A stretch of DNA of 64,000 bases from Sphingomonas sp. Leaf21 (GTDB lineage: Bacteria; Pseudomonadota; Alphaproteobacteria; Sphingomonadales; Sphingomonadaceae), in the NCBI RefSeq assembly GCF_916858675.1, contig NZ_CAKASM010000001.1, positions 532,692-596,691 on the forward strand, read 5' to 3'. Positions 15,432-25,245 of this stretch are shown piece after piece. The position numbers and the translations under genes were made by a program. The notes below the pieces were generated by a model that was given only the letters and a program-made list of their open reading frames with translations, was not told the DNA's origin and ran no database searches. Numbering within the stretch: position 1 is the stretch's first letter; the number at the start of each line of letters is the position of its first letter.

Positions 15432-17099
15432 CTACGCCACGCTGCCTTCCACCAGGCCGGACCCGGACAGAACGAGCGGCACGCCGATCGCTTCTTTCGC
15501 CCCCGTCGGGAGAGTAATCTCAAGCCCCTGATCGGTTCGCTTGAAGGCGAGCGGCGTCTTGTCGCCGAACAGCGTGACCCGCTCGACCTGTCCCCGCCCG
15601 ATGCTGTTGCCGTTGGCGAAACGGTTCAGCCGGACCACCCCGTCGTCGGGCCAACCCAGCACCAGCGCATGAACGTCCTCCCCCTTACGGACATAGCGGA
15701 CATCGTCGGCCTTGTAGTACGACCGCTGCGCCTCGCTGAACATGCCGCCACCGCCAGAGCCGGGACCTTCCCCGAAGACACGCCACGGCCGCGTACCATA
15801 GATCGCGCCGCCATAGCGGCCCATCCAGGCGGCAATACCTTCGACGACCGCCTCTTCCTTCTCGTCGATCGTGCCGTCGCCGCGCATCGGCACGTTGAGC
15901 AGCAGATTGCCGTTCTTCGACACGACGTCGCACAAGGTGTGGATCACCGCCGTCGCGTTCTTGTAACCGTCCCGGTCATAGACGCCGCGGCTGTAATGCC
16001 AGCCGCCGATGCAGGTGTCGGTCTGCCAGGGATAGGTCTCGATATAGGTCTTGCCCCCGCGCTCGACATCGTCGACCACCGCCATGCGCCGCTGCGCCGG
16101 GGTGGTCTTGACGTTGAGCACCGCCTCCAGCCGCCCGTTATGCCAGCGGCGATTTGCGTTGTAGTAATAGGCGGCGATCTCAAGACCATATTCTTCCATG
16201 GGCAGGTCGAAATCGTCGAAATACAGAAGATCGGGCTGGTACTGGTCGATCAGCGCCCGGCAACGGCGCGCCCAGGCGGCGGCGAGGTCCGGGCGGTGGG
16301 GCGGCTTGCCTTCGTTCCACAGGCTGTCGGTGCGGCGATGCCAATCGTCGGCCTCCGTCCGGTTGGTATAGCCATCCGGGATCCGCATGATCGGTCCGTT
16401 ATAAAGGACCTGCGGGTCCAGCCCTTCCCACCAGGTGCCCTTGCCATCGGCCTTGGTCCGCCAATCCGCATCATAGCGCTTGCCCTGCATCGGGCCTTCG
16501 GCGTCATAGCCATAGGCGGTCTGATACCAGTGCCAGCTATGCGCGCTGTGGTTGGATACGCCGAAGCGCAGCCCGCGCGCCCGTGCCGCCTTCGCCCAGG
16601 TGCCGACGATATCGCGCTTGGGCCCGACCCGCGTCGAGTTCCAGGGGTGGGGCGAGTTGAAATTGTCGAAATTGTCGTGGTGATTGGCCATCGACACGAA
16701 ATATTTGGCGCCCGCGCGGGTGTAGAGATCCAGCTGCCGCTCGGGGTTCCAGTTTTCCGCCTTGAACTGGCCGATGACGTCGAGGAAACCGACCTTGCTC
16801 GGATGGCCGTATTTGCGGACATGGGTATTGTACGCGCCCGAACCCTGCAGATACATGTCGCGGGCGTACCAGTCCCCAGCCTCGGGCACGCATTGCGGCC
16901 CCCAATGCGCCCACATGCCGAACTTGGCGTCCCGGAACCAATCGGGCGCGCTATACCCCTCGGCAAGCGAGTTCCAGTCGGGCGTGAAAGGCCGACCGCC
17001 TGACTTCGCACCTGCGGCCGCTGCGGGCATGGCGCCCAGTGCGGTCGACGCGCCAGCGACGCCCACTGCCCCGAGCAGATCCCGCCGATTCACCTTCAT
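15432..17099 (-). CDS. GH29 alpha-L-fucosidase, Tat-exported (copy 1)
   Basis: 555 residues. The ATG at 17099 is chosen because AAGGA lies 8 bases upstream; an ATG at 17108 would have no spacing. VNRRDLLGAVGVAGA is a twin-arginine signal. The catalytic barrel shows FGMWAHWGPQ, ANHHDNFDNF, WNSTRVGPKRDIVG, and LLYFDDFDLP with the likely nucleophile Asp near residue 295, all GH29 hallmarks. It should release terminal alpha-L-fucose in the periplasm. It is divergent from the large GH gene run and resembles the GH29 at 46071-47756 over its whole length. Confidence 0.88.
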   Translation of the reverse strand: MKVNRRDLLGAVGVAGASTALGAMPAAAAGAKSGGRPFTPDWNSLAEGYSAPDWFRDAKFGMWAHWGPQCVPEAGDWYARDMYLQGSGAYNTHVRKYGHPSKVGFLDVIGQFKAENWNPERQLDLYTRAGAKYFVSMANHHDNFDNFNSPHPWNSTRVGPKRDIVGTWAKAARARGLRFGVSNHSAHSWHWYQTAYGYDAEGPMQGKRYDADWRTKADGKGTWWEGLDPQVLYNGPIMRIPDGYTNRTEADDWHRRTDSLWNEGKPPHRPDLAAAWARRCRALIDQYQPDLLYFDDFDLPMEEYGLEIAAYYYNANRRWHNGRLEAVLNVKTTPAQRRMAVVDDVERGGKTYIETYPWQTDTCIGGWHYSRGVYDRDGYKNATAVIHTLCDVVSKNGNLLLNVPMRGDGTIDEKEEAVVEGIAAWMGRYGGAIYGTRPWRVFGEGPGSGGGGMFSEAQRSYYKADDVRYVRKGEDVHALVLGWPDDGVVRLNRFANGNSIGRGQVERVTLFGDKTPLAFKRTDQGLEITLPTGAKEAIGVPLVLSGSGLVEGSVA

Positions 17100-17593
17100 T
17101 CCAACCATCCTTCGCCGTCACTTCATGAACGCCAATCTGTCATTCTCCACAAGACCGCGCAAGCATCTTGACCAATATCAGCAAATTTCTAGAACTTTTA
17201 TTAATCGAATTTGCTTAGTTTACGTGCCTGTATCTAGAAACTCTGCGATATTCGACTCAATTGATGAGACATTACAGTGCGTTGCGGATGCCATTTCGCC
17301 GGTACATGATTGACGATTGACATGGATCATCCTCCTTCAATGGCGATATTGAAAATAGAACCTTGTCTTCAAGACCGCTATGCTACTGCCATACCACGAT
17401 ATATTTAAAGGCATCGGCAAAATTGCGCTCATAGGGATGACGTGGCCTCTTGATGGACCGCCCCTCTCGCCGTTACGACCACGTGACTCGGCAGGATGCG
17501 CAGCTGTCACGTGGAAACCGCGTCTGCTGCAAAAGATGGGATGGGCTCTGCGCAGCAAAGCGTGTCGCTCAGGCCGGTAAGGGAGGACCGGAT
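17100..17593. other. Divergent control region between GH29 and GH43 run
   Basis: No gene is seen in these 494 bases. The part at about 17140-17340 is clearly AT-richer than its surroundings and contains the short palindrome TTCTAGAA at 17187-17194 and a second TCTAGAA at 17233-17239, 45 bases apart, which could be regulator sites. The part from 17450 is GC-rich and in frame with the GH43 gene, but the GGGAGGA at 17581-17587 marks the true start at 17594. Confidence 0.4.
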
Positions 17594-18988
17594 ATGGCAA
17601 ACCGATGGCAGTCGTTTCGCATCGCGCTGGCAGTGCTGGCCTTGAGCCTGACGCCCGGCGGGGCGCAGGCCGACAATCCGATCGTCCAGACCCGCTTCAC
17701 CGCCGACCCCGCGCCGTTGGTCCATGACGGCGTCGTCTATCTCTACACCGGGCATGACGAGGACGGGGCCACCAGCTTCGACATGCGCGACTGGCGGCTC
17801 TACAGCTCGACCGACATGGTCAACTGGACCGACCGCGGATCGCCCGCCTCGCTCAAGACCTTCCCCTGGGCGCAGCAGGACAATGGCGCCTGGGCGCCGC
17901 AGGTGATCGCGCGCGACGGCAAATTCTATTTCTACGCGCCGGTCCGGGTGGCGGGAAGGCCCGACACGGTGATCGCCGTCGCGGTCGCCGACAAGCCCGA
18001 GGGGCCGTTTCGCGATCCGATCGGCAAGCCGCTGATTCCCGCGCGCAACGGTGCGATCGACCCGACCGTCGCGATCGACGATGACGGCCAGGCCTATCTA
18101 TATTGGGGCAATCCCGACATCTGGTACGTCAAGCTCAACCGCGACATGACGAGCACGACCGGCCCGATCGTCAAGGTCGACAAGCCGATCGACTATCAGG
18201 AAGGCCCCTGGTTCTACAAACGCGGGCCGCATTATTATATGGCCTATGCCTCGACCTGCTGCCCGGAGGGGATCGGCTATGCGATGGCCGACAAGCCGAC
18301 CGGCCCCTGGGTGCCCAAGGGGCCGATCATGGACCCCAACGCCGCCTCCACCGGCAACCATCCCGGCATCATCGACTATAAGAGCCATAGCTATCTGTTC
18401 GGCTTTCATTACGAGCTGAACTTCGCGCTGACCCCGATCCATCACGAGCGGCGGTCGATCACGCTGCGGGAATTCCGCTATAACCCCGACGGCACCATTC
18501 CCCGCCTGCCCTGGTGGGACGATCGCGGCGTCGAGCAGATCGCGCCGGTCGATCCCTATCACTGGGTGGAGGCGGAGACGATCGCCTGGACCTCGCGCAT
18601 CGGCCGCGACCGCGACCGCCCCTATCGCTGGGCGCCGGGCGTAACGACCGATCAGGGCGAGGACGGCCGCGTCCATGTCACCCGCATCGCCGACCGCAGT
18701 TTCATCAAGGTCGGCGGCGTCGATTTCGGGCGCGGCGCGGCCAGCTTCGCCGCCAGCGTCGCGCGGGTTCGTGGCAGACCGACGATCACCCTGCACCTCG
18801 ACCGGGTGGATGGCCCGGAGGTCGGCACCCTCGCGCCGAAGAATGACGACAGTCCGGCGTGGCGGACCGAAACCGCCGCCGTCACCGGCGCGACGGGCGT
18901 GCACGACCTGTTCCTGGTCTTCAACGGCGGCGGTGAGGCGTTGTTCGATTTCGATCGCTGGCAATTCCGCCCCGCCCCGGGATCGTGA
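17594..18988 (+). CDS. GH43 glycosidase with C-terminal CBM6-like domain
   Basis: 464 residues with a Sec signal (IALAVLALSLTPGGAQA). Five-bladed propeller motifs: TADPAPLVHDGVVYLYTGHD (catalytic base Asp), WAPQVIARDGKFYFYAPV, GAIDPTVAIDDDG (pKa-setting Asp), and YQEGPWFYKRGPHYYM (general acid Glu). From about residue 325 to the end lies a beta-sandwich-like region (YHWVEAE...) typical of CBM6. The likely activity is alpha-L-arabinofuranosidase or beta-xylosidase/arabinanase. First gene of the plus-strand glycosidase run; its stop lies in a GTGA at 18985. Confidence 0.87.
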   Translation: MANRWQSFRIALAVLALSLTPGGAQADNPIVQTRFTADPAPLVHDGVVYLYTGHDEDGATSFDMRDWRLYSSTDMVNWTDRGSPASLKTFPWAQQDNGAWAPQVIARDGKFYFYAPVRVAGRPDTVIAVAVADKPEGPFRDPIGKPLIPARNGAIDPTVAIDDDGQAYLYWGNPDIWYVKLNRDMTSTTGPIVKVDKPIDYQEGPWFYKRGPHYYMAYASTCCPEGIGYAMADKPTGPWVPKGPIMDPNAASTGNHPGIIDYKSHSYLFGFHYELNFALTPIHHERRSITLREFRYNPDGTIPRLPWWDDRGVEQIAPVDPYHWVEAETIAWTSRIGRDRDRPYRWAPGVTTDQGEDGRVHVTRIADRSFIKVGGVDFGRGAASFAASVARVRGRPTITLHLDRVDGPEVGTLAPKNDDSPAWRTETAAVTGATGVHDLFLVFNGGGEALFDFDRWQFRPAPGS

Positions 18989-19068
18989 CACGCCGACCGT
19001 TTCGCAACGATCTCGCCCTTCCACCCATGTCAGCAGCCTGGCCGGCAGTAGATACAGGTAATCGCACC

Positions 19069-20256
19069 ATGACGTTTGCCAGGAAAAAAAGCAGCGGCAG
19101 CCTGTCGGCGAGAACGGCCAGAGTGGGCAAGCCCGCGAAGAGGTGGGGCCGCTGGGGATCGTACCTTGCCGCGTTGGGCATGTCGGTCGCGACCGCCGCC
19201 GCCGCGCAGGATCCGCCCCCGGCCATCGCCCCCCAGCTTCAGCTCGTCGACCGACTGCCCGCGCGCCGCGCGACTCCGCCGGGCGAGGCGAGCAAAACGG
19301 CCTATCTACTCGTCTATTTCAAGGAACATGCGCACTCCCTGTTCTTCGCGGTTTCGAAGGACGGGTATCGTTTCACCGATGTGCATGACGGTCAGCCGGT
19401 ATTGTCGGGCCGCGACGTGGCCGAACAGAAAGGCATACGCGACCCCTATCTGATGCGGGGACCGGACGGCGCCTTCTACCTGACCATGACCGACCTGCAC
19501 ATCTTCGCGAAGCAGGAGGGGCTGCGCGACACGCCGTGGCAGCGTCCCGAACAGGATTATGGCTGGGGCAACAACCGCAGCATCATCCTGATGAAAAGCC
19601 GCGACCTGATCCACTGGACCCATGCGCGGGTCGATGTGACCCGGCTGTTCCCCGCCTATCGTGAGGCGGGGGTCGCATGGGCACCGGAGGCTATCTACGA
19701 TCCGCGCGCGCGAAAGATCATGGTCTATTACACCAGCCGCATCGGCAAGGGCGTGCATTCGATCGTCTATTCCTATGCCGATCCCGCGTTCCGCACGCTG
19801 ACGACCGAACCGAAGCCGCTGTTCGCCGTCCCCCGCGCGGGCAAGAACGCGGTCGATGCGGACATCACCCGCATCGGCGATCGCTATCACATGTTCTTCA
19901 GCACCGACGATGGCGGCGGCCATTTGCGGCAGGCGACGTCCGCCCGGCTGACCGGGGGCTATGTCTACGACCCGACCAAGGTCGATCCCGAAGCGGTCGA
20001 TACCGAGGCGCCGATGCTGTGGCGGCGGCATGGCACCGGCACCTATGTGCTGATGTACGACGTCTTTGGCGCGCGGCCCAACAACATGGGCTTTTCGGAG
20101 ACGACCGATTTCCGCACCTTCCGCAACATCGGGCGGTTCAACGATCCGGGGTCGCCGATGACGACGACCAATTTCACCTCCCCCAAACACGGATCGGTGA
20201 CAGCGATCACCCCGGCCGAGGCGGATCGGCTGCTGGACTATTTTAAGGCGCGGTGA
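19069..20256 (+). CDS. GH43-like five-bladed propeller glycosidase
   Basis: About 395 residues from the ATG at 19069, with a long basic n-region before the signal core SYLAALGMSVATAAAAQ; the frame is open back to 18985. GIRDPYLMRGPDGAFYLTMT, WAPEAIYDPRARKIMVYYTS, DADITRIGDRYHMFFSTDD and TEAPMLWRR follow the blade pattern of GH43/GH32-like enzymes, with candidate catalytic Asp residues in RDPY and DADI and Glu in TEAP. It has no carbohydrate-binding domain. An exo-acting arabinofuranosidase or galactosidase is plausible. It sits between GH43 and GH97 in the run. Confidence 0.75.
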   Translation: MTFARKKSSGSLSARTARVGKPAKRWGRWGSYLAALGMSVATAAAAQDPPPAIAPQLQLVDRLPARRATPPGEASKTAYLLVYFKEHAHSLFFAVSKDGYRFTDVHDGQPVLSGRDVAEQKGIRDPYLMRGPDGAFYLTMTDLHIFAKQEGLRDTPWQRPEQDYGWGNNRSIILMKSRDLIHWTHARVDVTRLFPAYREAGVAWAPEAIYDPRARKIMVYYTSRIGKGVHSIVYSYADPAFRTLTTEPKPLFAVPRAGKNAVDADITRIGDRYHMFFSTDDGGGHLRQATSARLTGGYVYDPTKVDPEAVDTEAPMLWRRHGTGTYVLMYDVFGARPNNMGFSETTDFRTFRNIGRFNDPGSPMTTTNFTSPKHGSVTAITPAEADRLLDYFKAR

Positions 20257-20290
20257 GCGCGCGCAATCTTTCGAGATGAGGAATGTTGAG

Positions 20291-22144
20291 ATGATGGGAA
20301 TTTCGATGCTTCGTCGAAGCGCAAGCGTAACGGCGATCGTCGGCATGGCGCTGGCCCTGCCGCTGTCGGCGGCACAGGCGAAGTCGGTGACGGTCGCCAG
20401 CCCCGATGGCAAGGTCCAGGCGATCGTGTCCGACACGGCGGGCAAGCTGAGCTACCGGGTGACGGTCGACGGACAGGCGATCCTCAACCCCTCGCCCATC
20501 GGTATGCGGGTCGATGGCGTCGAGCTGGGTGAGGATGCCGTGATCGGCGCCGTGGCGCGCAGCAAGACGGACAGTCGCTATCGCTTCGACGGCGGCAAGG
20601 CGGAGGCCGTCGACCGCGCCAATGTCGCCACCGTCACCCTGACCACGCACGGCACCCGGTTCGAGGCGGATATCCATGTCGCCGATGACGGCGTCGGCGT
20701 CCGGCTGCGCCTGCCCGCCAAGCCGGAACAGATGGTCGAGGCCGACCGGTCCGGCTGGAAGTTCGCCGCCCCCGATCCGCGCGTGTGGGTCACCCGGATC
20801 GATCCCGGTTACGAGCAGGTCTATGAGAGCCGCACGCTCCGTCAGCTGAAGGGGCGCTCGCTAGGCCTGCCGCTGACCGCCAAGATCGGCCGCTATTATG
20901 TCACGCTAAGCGAGGCGGCGGTGGTCAATTACGGCGATTCGGGCCTGTCCGCCGATGCGTCGGGGATGCTCAACACCTTCCTGTATGTCGATCCCATGGG
21001 CTGGACGACCTATGCGCCGGTGGTGCAGCCCTGGCGCGTAACCATCATCGCGCGCGACCTGACCGGCCTTGTCAATTCGACGCTGGTCCAGAACCTCAAC
21101 CCGCCGCCGGCCCCCGAACTGGCCAATGCGGACTGGATCCGCCCCGGCGTCTCCAGCTGGCAGTGGCTGGCGATCGGCGGCCCGCGGGAGGATGACCAGC
21201 ACCAGTGGGTCGATTGGACCAAGCAGCTCGGCTACCCCTATTATCTGGTCGACGAAGGCTGGGCGAGCTGGAAGCGCAAGTGGGAGACGATGGAAGACAC
21301 GGTGCGCTACGCCGAGTCGCAGGGCGTGGGCATCTGGGTCTGGGTGCACAGCAACGAGATGTTCGACCGCAACCAGCGCCGCGCGACATTGCGTCGCTAC
21401 GCCGAACTGGGCATCGTCGGCGTGAAGGTCGACTTCCCGCAAAATCCCAATTTCTACTGGACGACCTGGTATGAGGATTTCGCGCGGGATGCGGCCGCCG
21501 AAAAGCTGATGGTCGATTTCCACGGCGCACTGAAACCCACGGGCACCGAGCGGACCTGGCCCAACGTCCTGACCCGCGAAGGCGTGCGCGGTCACGAATG
21601 GCACATCACCCGCTACCACCGCGTGCTGCCGGGCGATCATGACACGATCCTGCCCTTCACCCGCTATGTCGTCGGGCCGGGCGACTATACCCCGACCGTG
21701 TTCGCGCCCAGGGAGTTGCAGGGCAATAGCTGGTCGCACGAACTGGCACAGGCGGTCCTGTTCACCTCGCCCTTCCTGTCGATGGGCGGCTATCCCCCGA
21801 CCTATCTGCAAAACCCCGCGCTCGACGTGATAAAGGCGATCCCGGCGGTCTGGGACGAAACGATCGTCCTGCCGGGCAGCGAGCCGGGCACCATGGCGGG
21901 CTTTGCCCGGCGGCACGGCAAGGACTGGTTCGTGGGGGTCATCAACGGCACCACCGCCCGTCCGCTGAAGATCGACCTGCGCTTCCTCGGCGCGGGCGAC
22001 TGGAAGCTGGTGTCGCTGGCCGACGATCCGGCAAAGCCCGATGCCTTTGCCCGGACCGAACGGACCGTGCGGTCGACGGGGTCGATCGACACGACGCTGC
22101 GCGCGCAGGGCGGCTTCGTCGGCTGGCTGCGTCCCGCGCAGTGA
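20291..22144 (+). CDS. GH97 family glycosidase (retaining alpha-galactosidase type)
   Basis: 617 residues. GAGGAATGTTGAG precedes the ATG at 20291; an ATG at 20276 is in frame. Sec signal SVTAIVGMALALPLSAAQA. The N-terminal beta-sandwich runs to about residue 270, then the barrel with LVDEGWASW (Glu near 322), GVKVDFPQNPNF with Asp near 381 in the position of the nucleophile of retaining GH97 enzymes, and SPFLSMGGYP. Presence of this Asp points to alpha-galactosidase-like (retaining) rather than inverting glucosidase members. Its stop overlaps the next GTG by 4 bases. Confidence 0.85.
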   Translation: MMGISMLRRSASVTAIVGMALALPLSAAQAKSVTVASPDGKVQAIVSDTAGKLSYRVTVDGQAILNPSPIGMRVDGVELGEDAVIGAVARSKTDSRYRFDGGKAEAVDRANVATVTLTTHGTRFEADIHVADDGVGVRLRLPAKPEQMVEADRSGWKFAAPDPRVWVTRIDPGYEQVYESRTLRQLKGRSLGLPLTAKIGRYYVTLSEAAVVNYGDSGLSADASGMLNTFLYVDPMGWTTYAPVVQPWRVTIIARDLTGLVNSTLVQNLNPPPAPELANADWIRPGVSSWQWLAIGGPREDDQHQWVDWTKQLGYPYYLVDEGWASWKRKWETMEDTVRYAESQGVGIWVWVHSNEMFDRNQRRATLRRYAELGIVGVKVDFPQNPNFYWTTWYEDFARDAAAEKLMVDFHGALKPTGTERTWPNVLTREGVRGHEWHITRYHRVLPGDHDTILPFTRYVVGPGDYTPTVFAPRELQGNSWSHELAQAVLFTSPFLSMGGYPPTYLQNPALDVIKAIPAVWDETIVLPGSEPGTMAGFARRHGKDWFVGVINGTTARPLKIDLRFLGAGDWKLVSLADDPAKPDAFARTERTVRSTGSIDTTLRAQGGFVGWLRPAQ

Positions 22145-23805
22145 CCGACCGGCGGAGCGTCCTGCTCGGCCTGTCCGCGCTCGGCGCCACCGGGGTCCGT
22201 CCCGGGGCGGCGGGCGCGGAGGCGCCGCTCGCCGCCTCGCCCCTACTCTCGCCCCCACTCTCGCCCCTGCCGCGCTGGGGGGATCAGGGGGACGGCAGCT
22301 TCGTCAACCCGATCCTGCCCGCCGACTATTCCGACCTCGACGCGATCCGGGTCGGCGATAGCTATTACGCGATCAGCTCGACGCTCCACATGAGCCCGGC
22401 GATGGTGATCCTGCGCTCGACCGACATGGTCAACTGGACGACGATCGGCCATGCCGTCGCCGACCTGTCGGCGCTGGGCGAGGCGGCGCAGACATGGGCG
22501 CGGATGGACGGTTATGGCGGGGGCATGTGGGCCGGGGCGATCCGCCACCATGCCGGGCGGTTCCACGTCTATTTCGCCTCGCCCGAAAGCGGCCTGTACG
22601 TCACCACCGCCACCCGCGCCGAAGGGCCATGGGCGCCGCCGCGATCGCTTCTGCGCCAGCCGGGCTTCGACGACCCCTGCCCCTTCTGGGACACGGACGG
22701 CTCCGCCTGGCTGGTCATGACCCGCTTCGCGGCCGATCCGGTGACGGGGAAATCCTATGTCATCAGCCTCTACCGGATGAGCCGGGACGGGATGCGCATC
22801 GAACCGGCGTCGGCGATCCCGATCCACCAGTCGCAAGGGTCGGAGGCGAACAAGCTCTATCGCTTCGGCCGGACCTATTATCATTATTTCAGCGAGGTCC
22901 GCCCCGAGGGCCGCGTGCCGATGATGGCGCGCGCGTCCAGCCTGATGGGCCTGAAGGACGCCCCCGCGGTCCAGCTCGGCCATGTGAATGCGCGGGTCGA
23001 CCGCGAACCCAATCAGGGTGGATTGCTGCAGGCGCCCGATGGCGGCTGGTGGTTCCTGACCCACCAGGGGCACGGTGCCTGGGAGGGGCGCGCCATGTGC
23101 CTGCTGCCCGTGACATGGACCGATGGCTGGCCGATCATCGGTCGCCCGGGGCCGGACGGCATCGGCAATATGGTGTGGCAATCGCGCAAGCCGATCCGCT
23201 CGACCCGCCCGCCCCTGCCCGACCTGTCGGACGATTTCGCGAAGGGGCTGAAGCCGGTCTGGGAATGGAACCATGCCCCGCGCCGCGAGGCCTTTTCGCT
23301 CGGCGAACGTCCCGGCTGGCTGCGGCTGAAGGCGTTCCGCCCGGCGCGTGCCGGGCTGCGCGGCGTCGGCAACATGCTGACCCAGCGGGCATGGCGCACC
23401 GCCGACAACCGCGCCAGTGTCGTGTTCGACCTGTCCGGCATGGTCGATGGCCAGACGGCGGGCCTCAGCCATCTGTCCGGGACCGGCGCGTGGATCGGCG
23501 TTCGGCAGGCGGCGGGCGTGCGCAGGCTCTGCATCGCGCAGGACGATCTTGTCGTGGAAGGCCCCGTGATCGCCGCACCGCGCCTGCGCCTCGCGACGCG
23601 CTGGGGCGTCGAGGGGGTGGCGCAGTTCGAGCATGACGGCGGCGACGGGCGGTTCCAGCCGTTCGGAACGCCCTATACGATGCAGTGGCGCGACTATCGC
23701 GGCGACCGGATCGGCCTGTTCACCTTTCACGACCTCGCCGAGCGCGGCCATGTCGACTTCGCCGACTTCCGCTACCGCATCGCATCGCAGAACGGCCGGG
23801 CGTGA
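22141..23805 (+). CDS. GH43 beta-xylosidase/arabinofuranosidase-like, two-domain
   Basis: 554 residues beginning at a GTG in a GTGA overlap with the GH97 stop. TDRRSVLLGLSALGATG resembles a Tat signal. NPILPADYSDLDAIRVGDSY (catalytic base Asp), MWAGAIRHHAGRFHVYFAS, GFDDPCPFWDTDGSAWLV and GSEANKLYRFGRTYYHYFSE (general acid Glu) define the propeller. From about residue 360 a second beta-sandwich domain (PVWEWNHAP...) matches the DUF1349/XynB-C-like module. Likely acts on xylan or arabinan side chains in the periplasm. Confidence 0.85.
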   Translation: MTDRRSVLLGLSALGATGVRPGAAGAEAPLAASPLLSPPLSPLPRWGDQGDGSFVNPILPADYSDLDAIRVGDSYYAISSTLHMSPAMVILRSTDMVNWTTIGHAVADLSALGEAAQTWARMDGYGGGMWAGAIRHHAGRFHVYFASPESGLYVTTATRAEGPWAPPRSLLRQPGFDDPCPFWDTDGSAWLVMTRFAADPVTGKSYVISLYRMSRDGMRIEPASAIPIHQSQGSEANKLYRFGRTYYHYFSEVRPEGRVPMMARASSLMGLKDAPAVQLGHVNARVDREPNQGGLLQAPDGGWWFLTHQGHGAWEGRAMCLLPVTWTDGWPIIGRPGPDGIGNMVWQSRKPIRSTRPPLPDLSDDFAKGLKPVWEWNHAPRREAFSLGERPGWLRLKAFRPARAGLRGVGNMLTQRAWRTADNRASVVFDLSGMVDGQTAGLSHLSGTGAWIGVRQAAGVRRLCIAQDDLVVEGPVIAAPRLRLATRWGVEGVAQFEHDGGDGRFQPFGTPYTMQWRDYRGDRIGLFTFHDLAERGHVDFADFRYRIASQNGRA

Positions 23806-23854
23806 GCCTCGGCACGAATAAGACGAAGACACCGTAAATCCCCGGGAGTAAAGC

Positions 23855-25222
23855 ATGACGATCGAAAAGGGCGGGATCAACCGCCGCCAGGCCCTGACCG
23901 GAGCCGCACTGACCGGAGCCGCGATGCTGGGCGCACAGGCAGCACCGGGCCGGGCGGCCAGACGCCCCGCCATGCTCGCCCCGCGCCCGCCGATGGGCTG
24001 GAACAGCTGGAACAGCTTCGCCACCACCATCACCGAGGCGCAGGCCCGCGAAACCGCGACGATCATGCGCGAAAAGCTGCTGCCCTTCGGCTATGACATC
24101 TTCACCGTCGATATCCAGTGGTATGAGCCGAATGCGTCGAGCTACAATTACAGTTCCGCGCCGGTGCCCGCGATGGACGGCTATGGCCGGCTGATCCCCG
24201 CACCCAACCGCTTTCCCTCCAGCGCCGACGGATCGGGCTACACGAAGCTGGCGGCGGATGTGCACGCCATGGGGATGAAGTTCGGCATCCACCTGATGCG
24301 CGGCATTCCCCGCTTGGCGGTGAAGAAGAACCTGCCGGTCTTCGGCACCCGCTACCGCGCCGCCGACATCGCCGACACCGGCAGCACCTGCCCCTGGAAC
24401 CCGGACATGTACGGCGTCGACATGACCAAGCCCGGTGCACAGGCCTATTATGACAGCGTGTTCGCGCTCTATGCGTCATGGGGCGTCGATTTCGTCAAGA
24501 TGGACGATATGAGCCGCCCCTATGACGCCCATGCGCCGGAGATCGAGGCGGCGCACAAGGCGATCCTCGCGACCGACCGCCCCATCATGCTCAGCCTGTC
24601 GCCCGGTGAAACCCCGGTCATCCGTGGCCCGCATGTCCGCCGCTATGCGCAGATGTGGCGCATCTCGGACGATTTCTGGGACGAATGGGCGATGCTGGAG
24701 GCGCAGTTCACCCGGCTGGAGAACTGGACCCCCTATCGCGGCCCCGGCGGCTGGCCCGATGCCGACATGCTGCCGCTCGGTCGGCTGGCGCTTGGCAAGC
24801 GCGACACCAAGTTCACGCCCGACGAGCAGCGCACGCTGATGACGCTCTGGTCGATCGCCCGTTCGCCGCTCATCATGGGCGGCGACCTGCGCTATCTCGA
24901 CGCGCCGACGCTGGCGCTGCTGACCAACCGCGCGGTGATCGCGGTCAACCAGGCATCGACCGACAACCAGCCGCATTTCGTCGAGGATGGCGCGCGCATC
25001 TGGTCCGCCAAGCCCGAAGGCGCGCCCGGCGACCGCTATCTGGCGCTGTTCAACACCGGCGGCGGCCCGAAGGAGGTCGGCATCACGCTCAAGCAGCTGG
25101 GCCTGACCGGCGAGATGAACGTGACCGACCTGTGGAGCGGCGCTGCGGCCGGCAAGGCCGATGGTCGCTTCGCACAGACGCTGCCCGCGCATGGCGCCGG
25201 GCTGTACCGCCTGCGGCGATGA
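23855..25222 (+). CDS. GH27 alpha-galactosidase, Tat-exported
   Basis: 455 residues; GGGAGTAAAGC before the ATG; INRRQALTGAALTGAAM is a twin-arginine signal. RPPMGWNSWNSF and VDIQWYEPNA at the N-terminus, VDFVKMDDM with nucleophile Asp near residue 217, MWRISDDFWD with the acid/base Asp near 272, and GGWPDADMLPLG are standard GH27. It should release terminal alpha-galactose (or beta-L-arabinopyranose in some members). The C-terminal 80 residues form the usual beta-sandwich. Fifth in the glycosidase run. Confidence 0.9.
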   Translation: MTIEKGGINRRQALTGAALTGAAMLGAQAAPGRAARRPAMLAPRPPMGWNSWNSFATTITEAQARETATIMREKLLPFGYDIFTVDIQWYEPNASSYNYSSAPVPAMDGYGRLIPAPNRFPSSADGSGYTKLAADVHAMGMKFGIHLMRGIPRLAVKKNLPVFGTRYRAADIADTGSTCPWNPDMYGVDMTKPGAQAYYDSVFALYASWGVDFVKMDDMSRPYDAHAPEIEAAHKAILATDRPIMLSLSPGETPVIRGPHVRRYAQMWRISDDFWDEWAMLEAQFTRLENWTPYRGPGGWPDADMLPLGRLALGKRDTKFTPDEQRTLMTLWSIARSPLIMGGDLRYLDAPTLALLTNRAVIAVNQASTDNQPHFVEDGARIWSAKPEGAPGDRYLALFNTGGGPKEVGITLKQLGLTGEMNVTDLWSGAAAGKADGRFAQTLPAHGAGLYRLRR

Positions 25223-25245
25223 ACCGACGGGAACGGAGAAGACCC

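Noticed and set aside
14258..15523. 421-codon minus-strand frame over the SDR and scar
   Set aside because: Only the segment near 15256-15400 has protein-like character; the rest is antisense to the SDR gene.
22243..24066. 607-codon antisense frame across the GH43 and GH27 genes
   Set aside because: Runs through two genes and their spacer without any recognisable domain.
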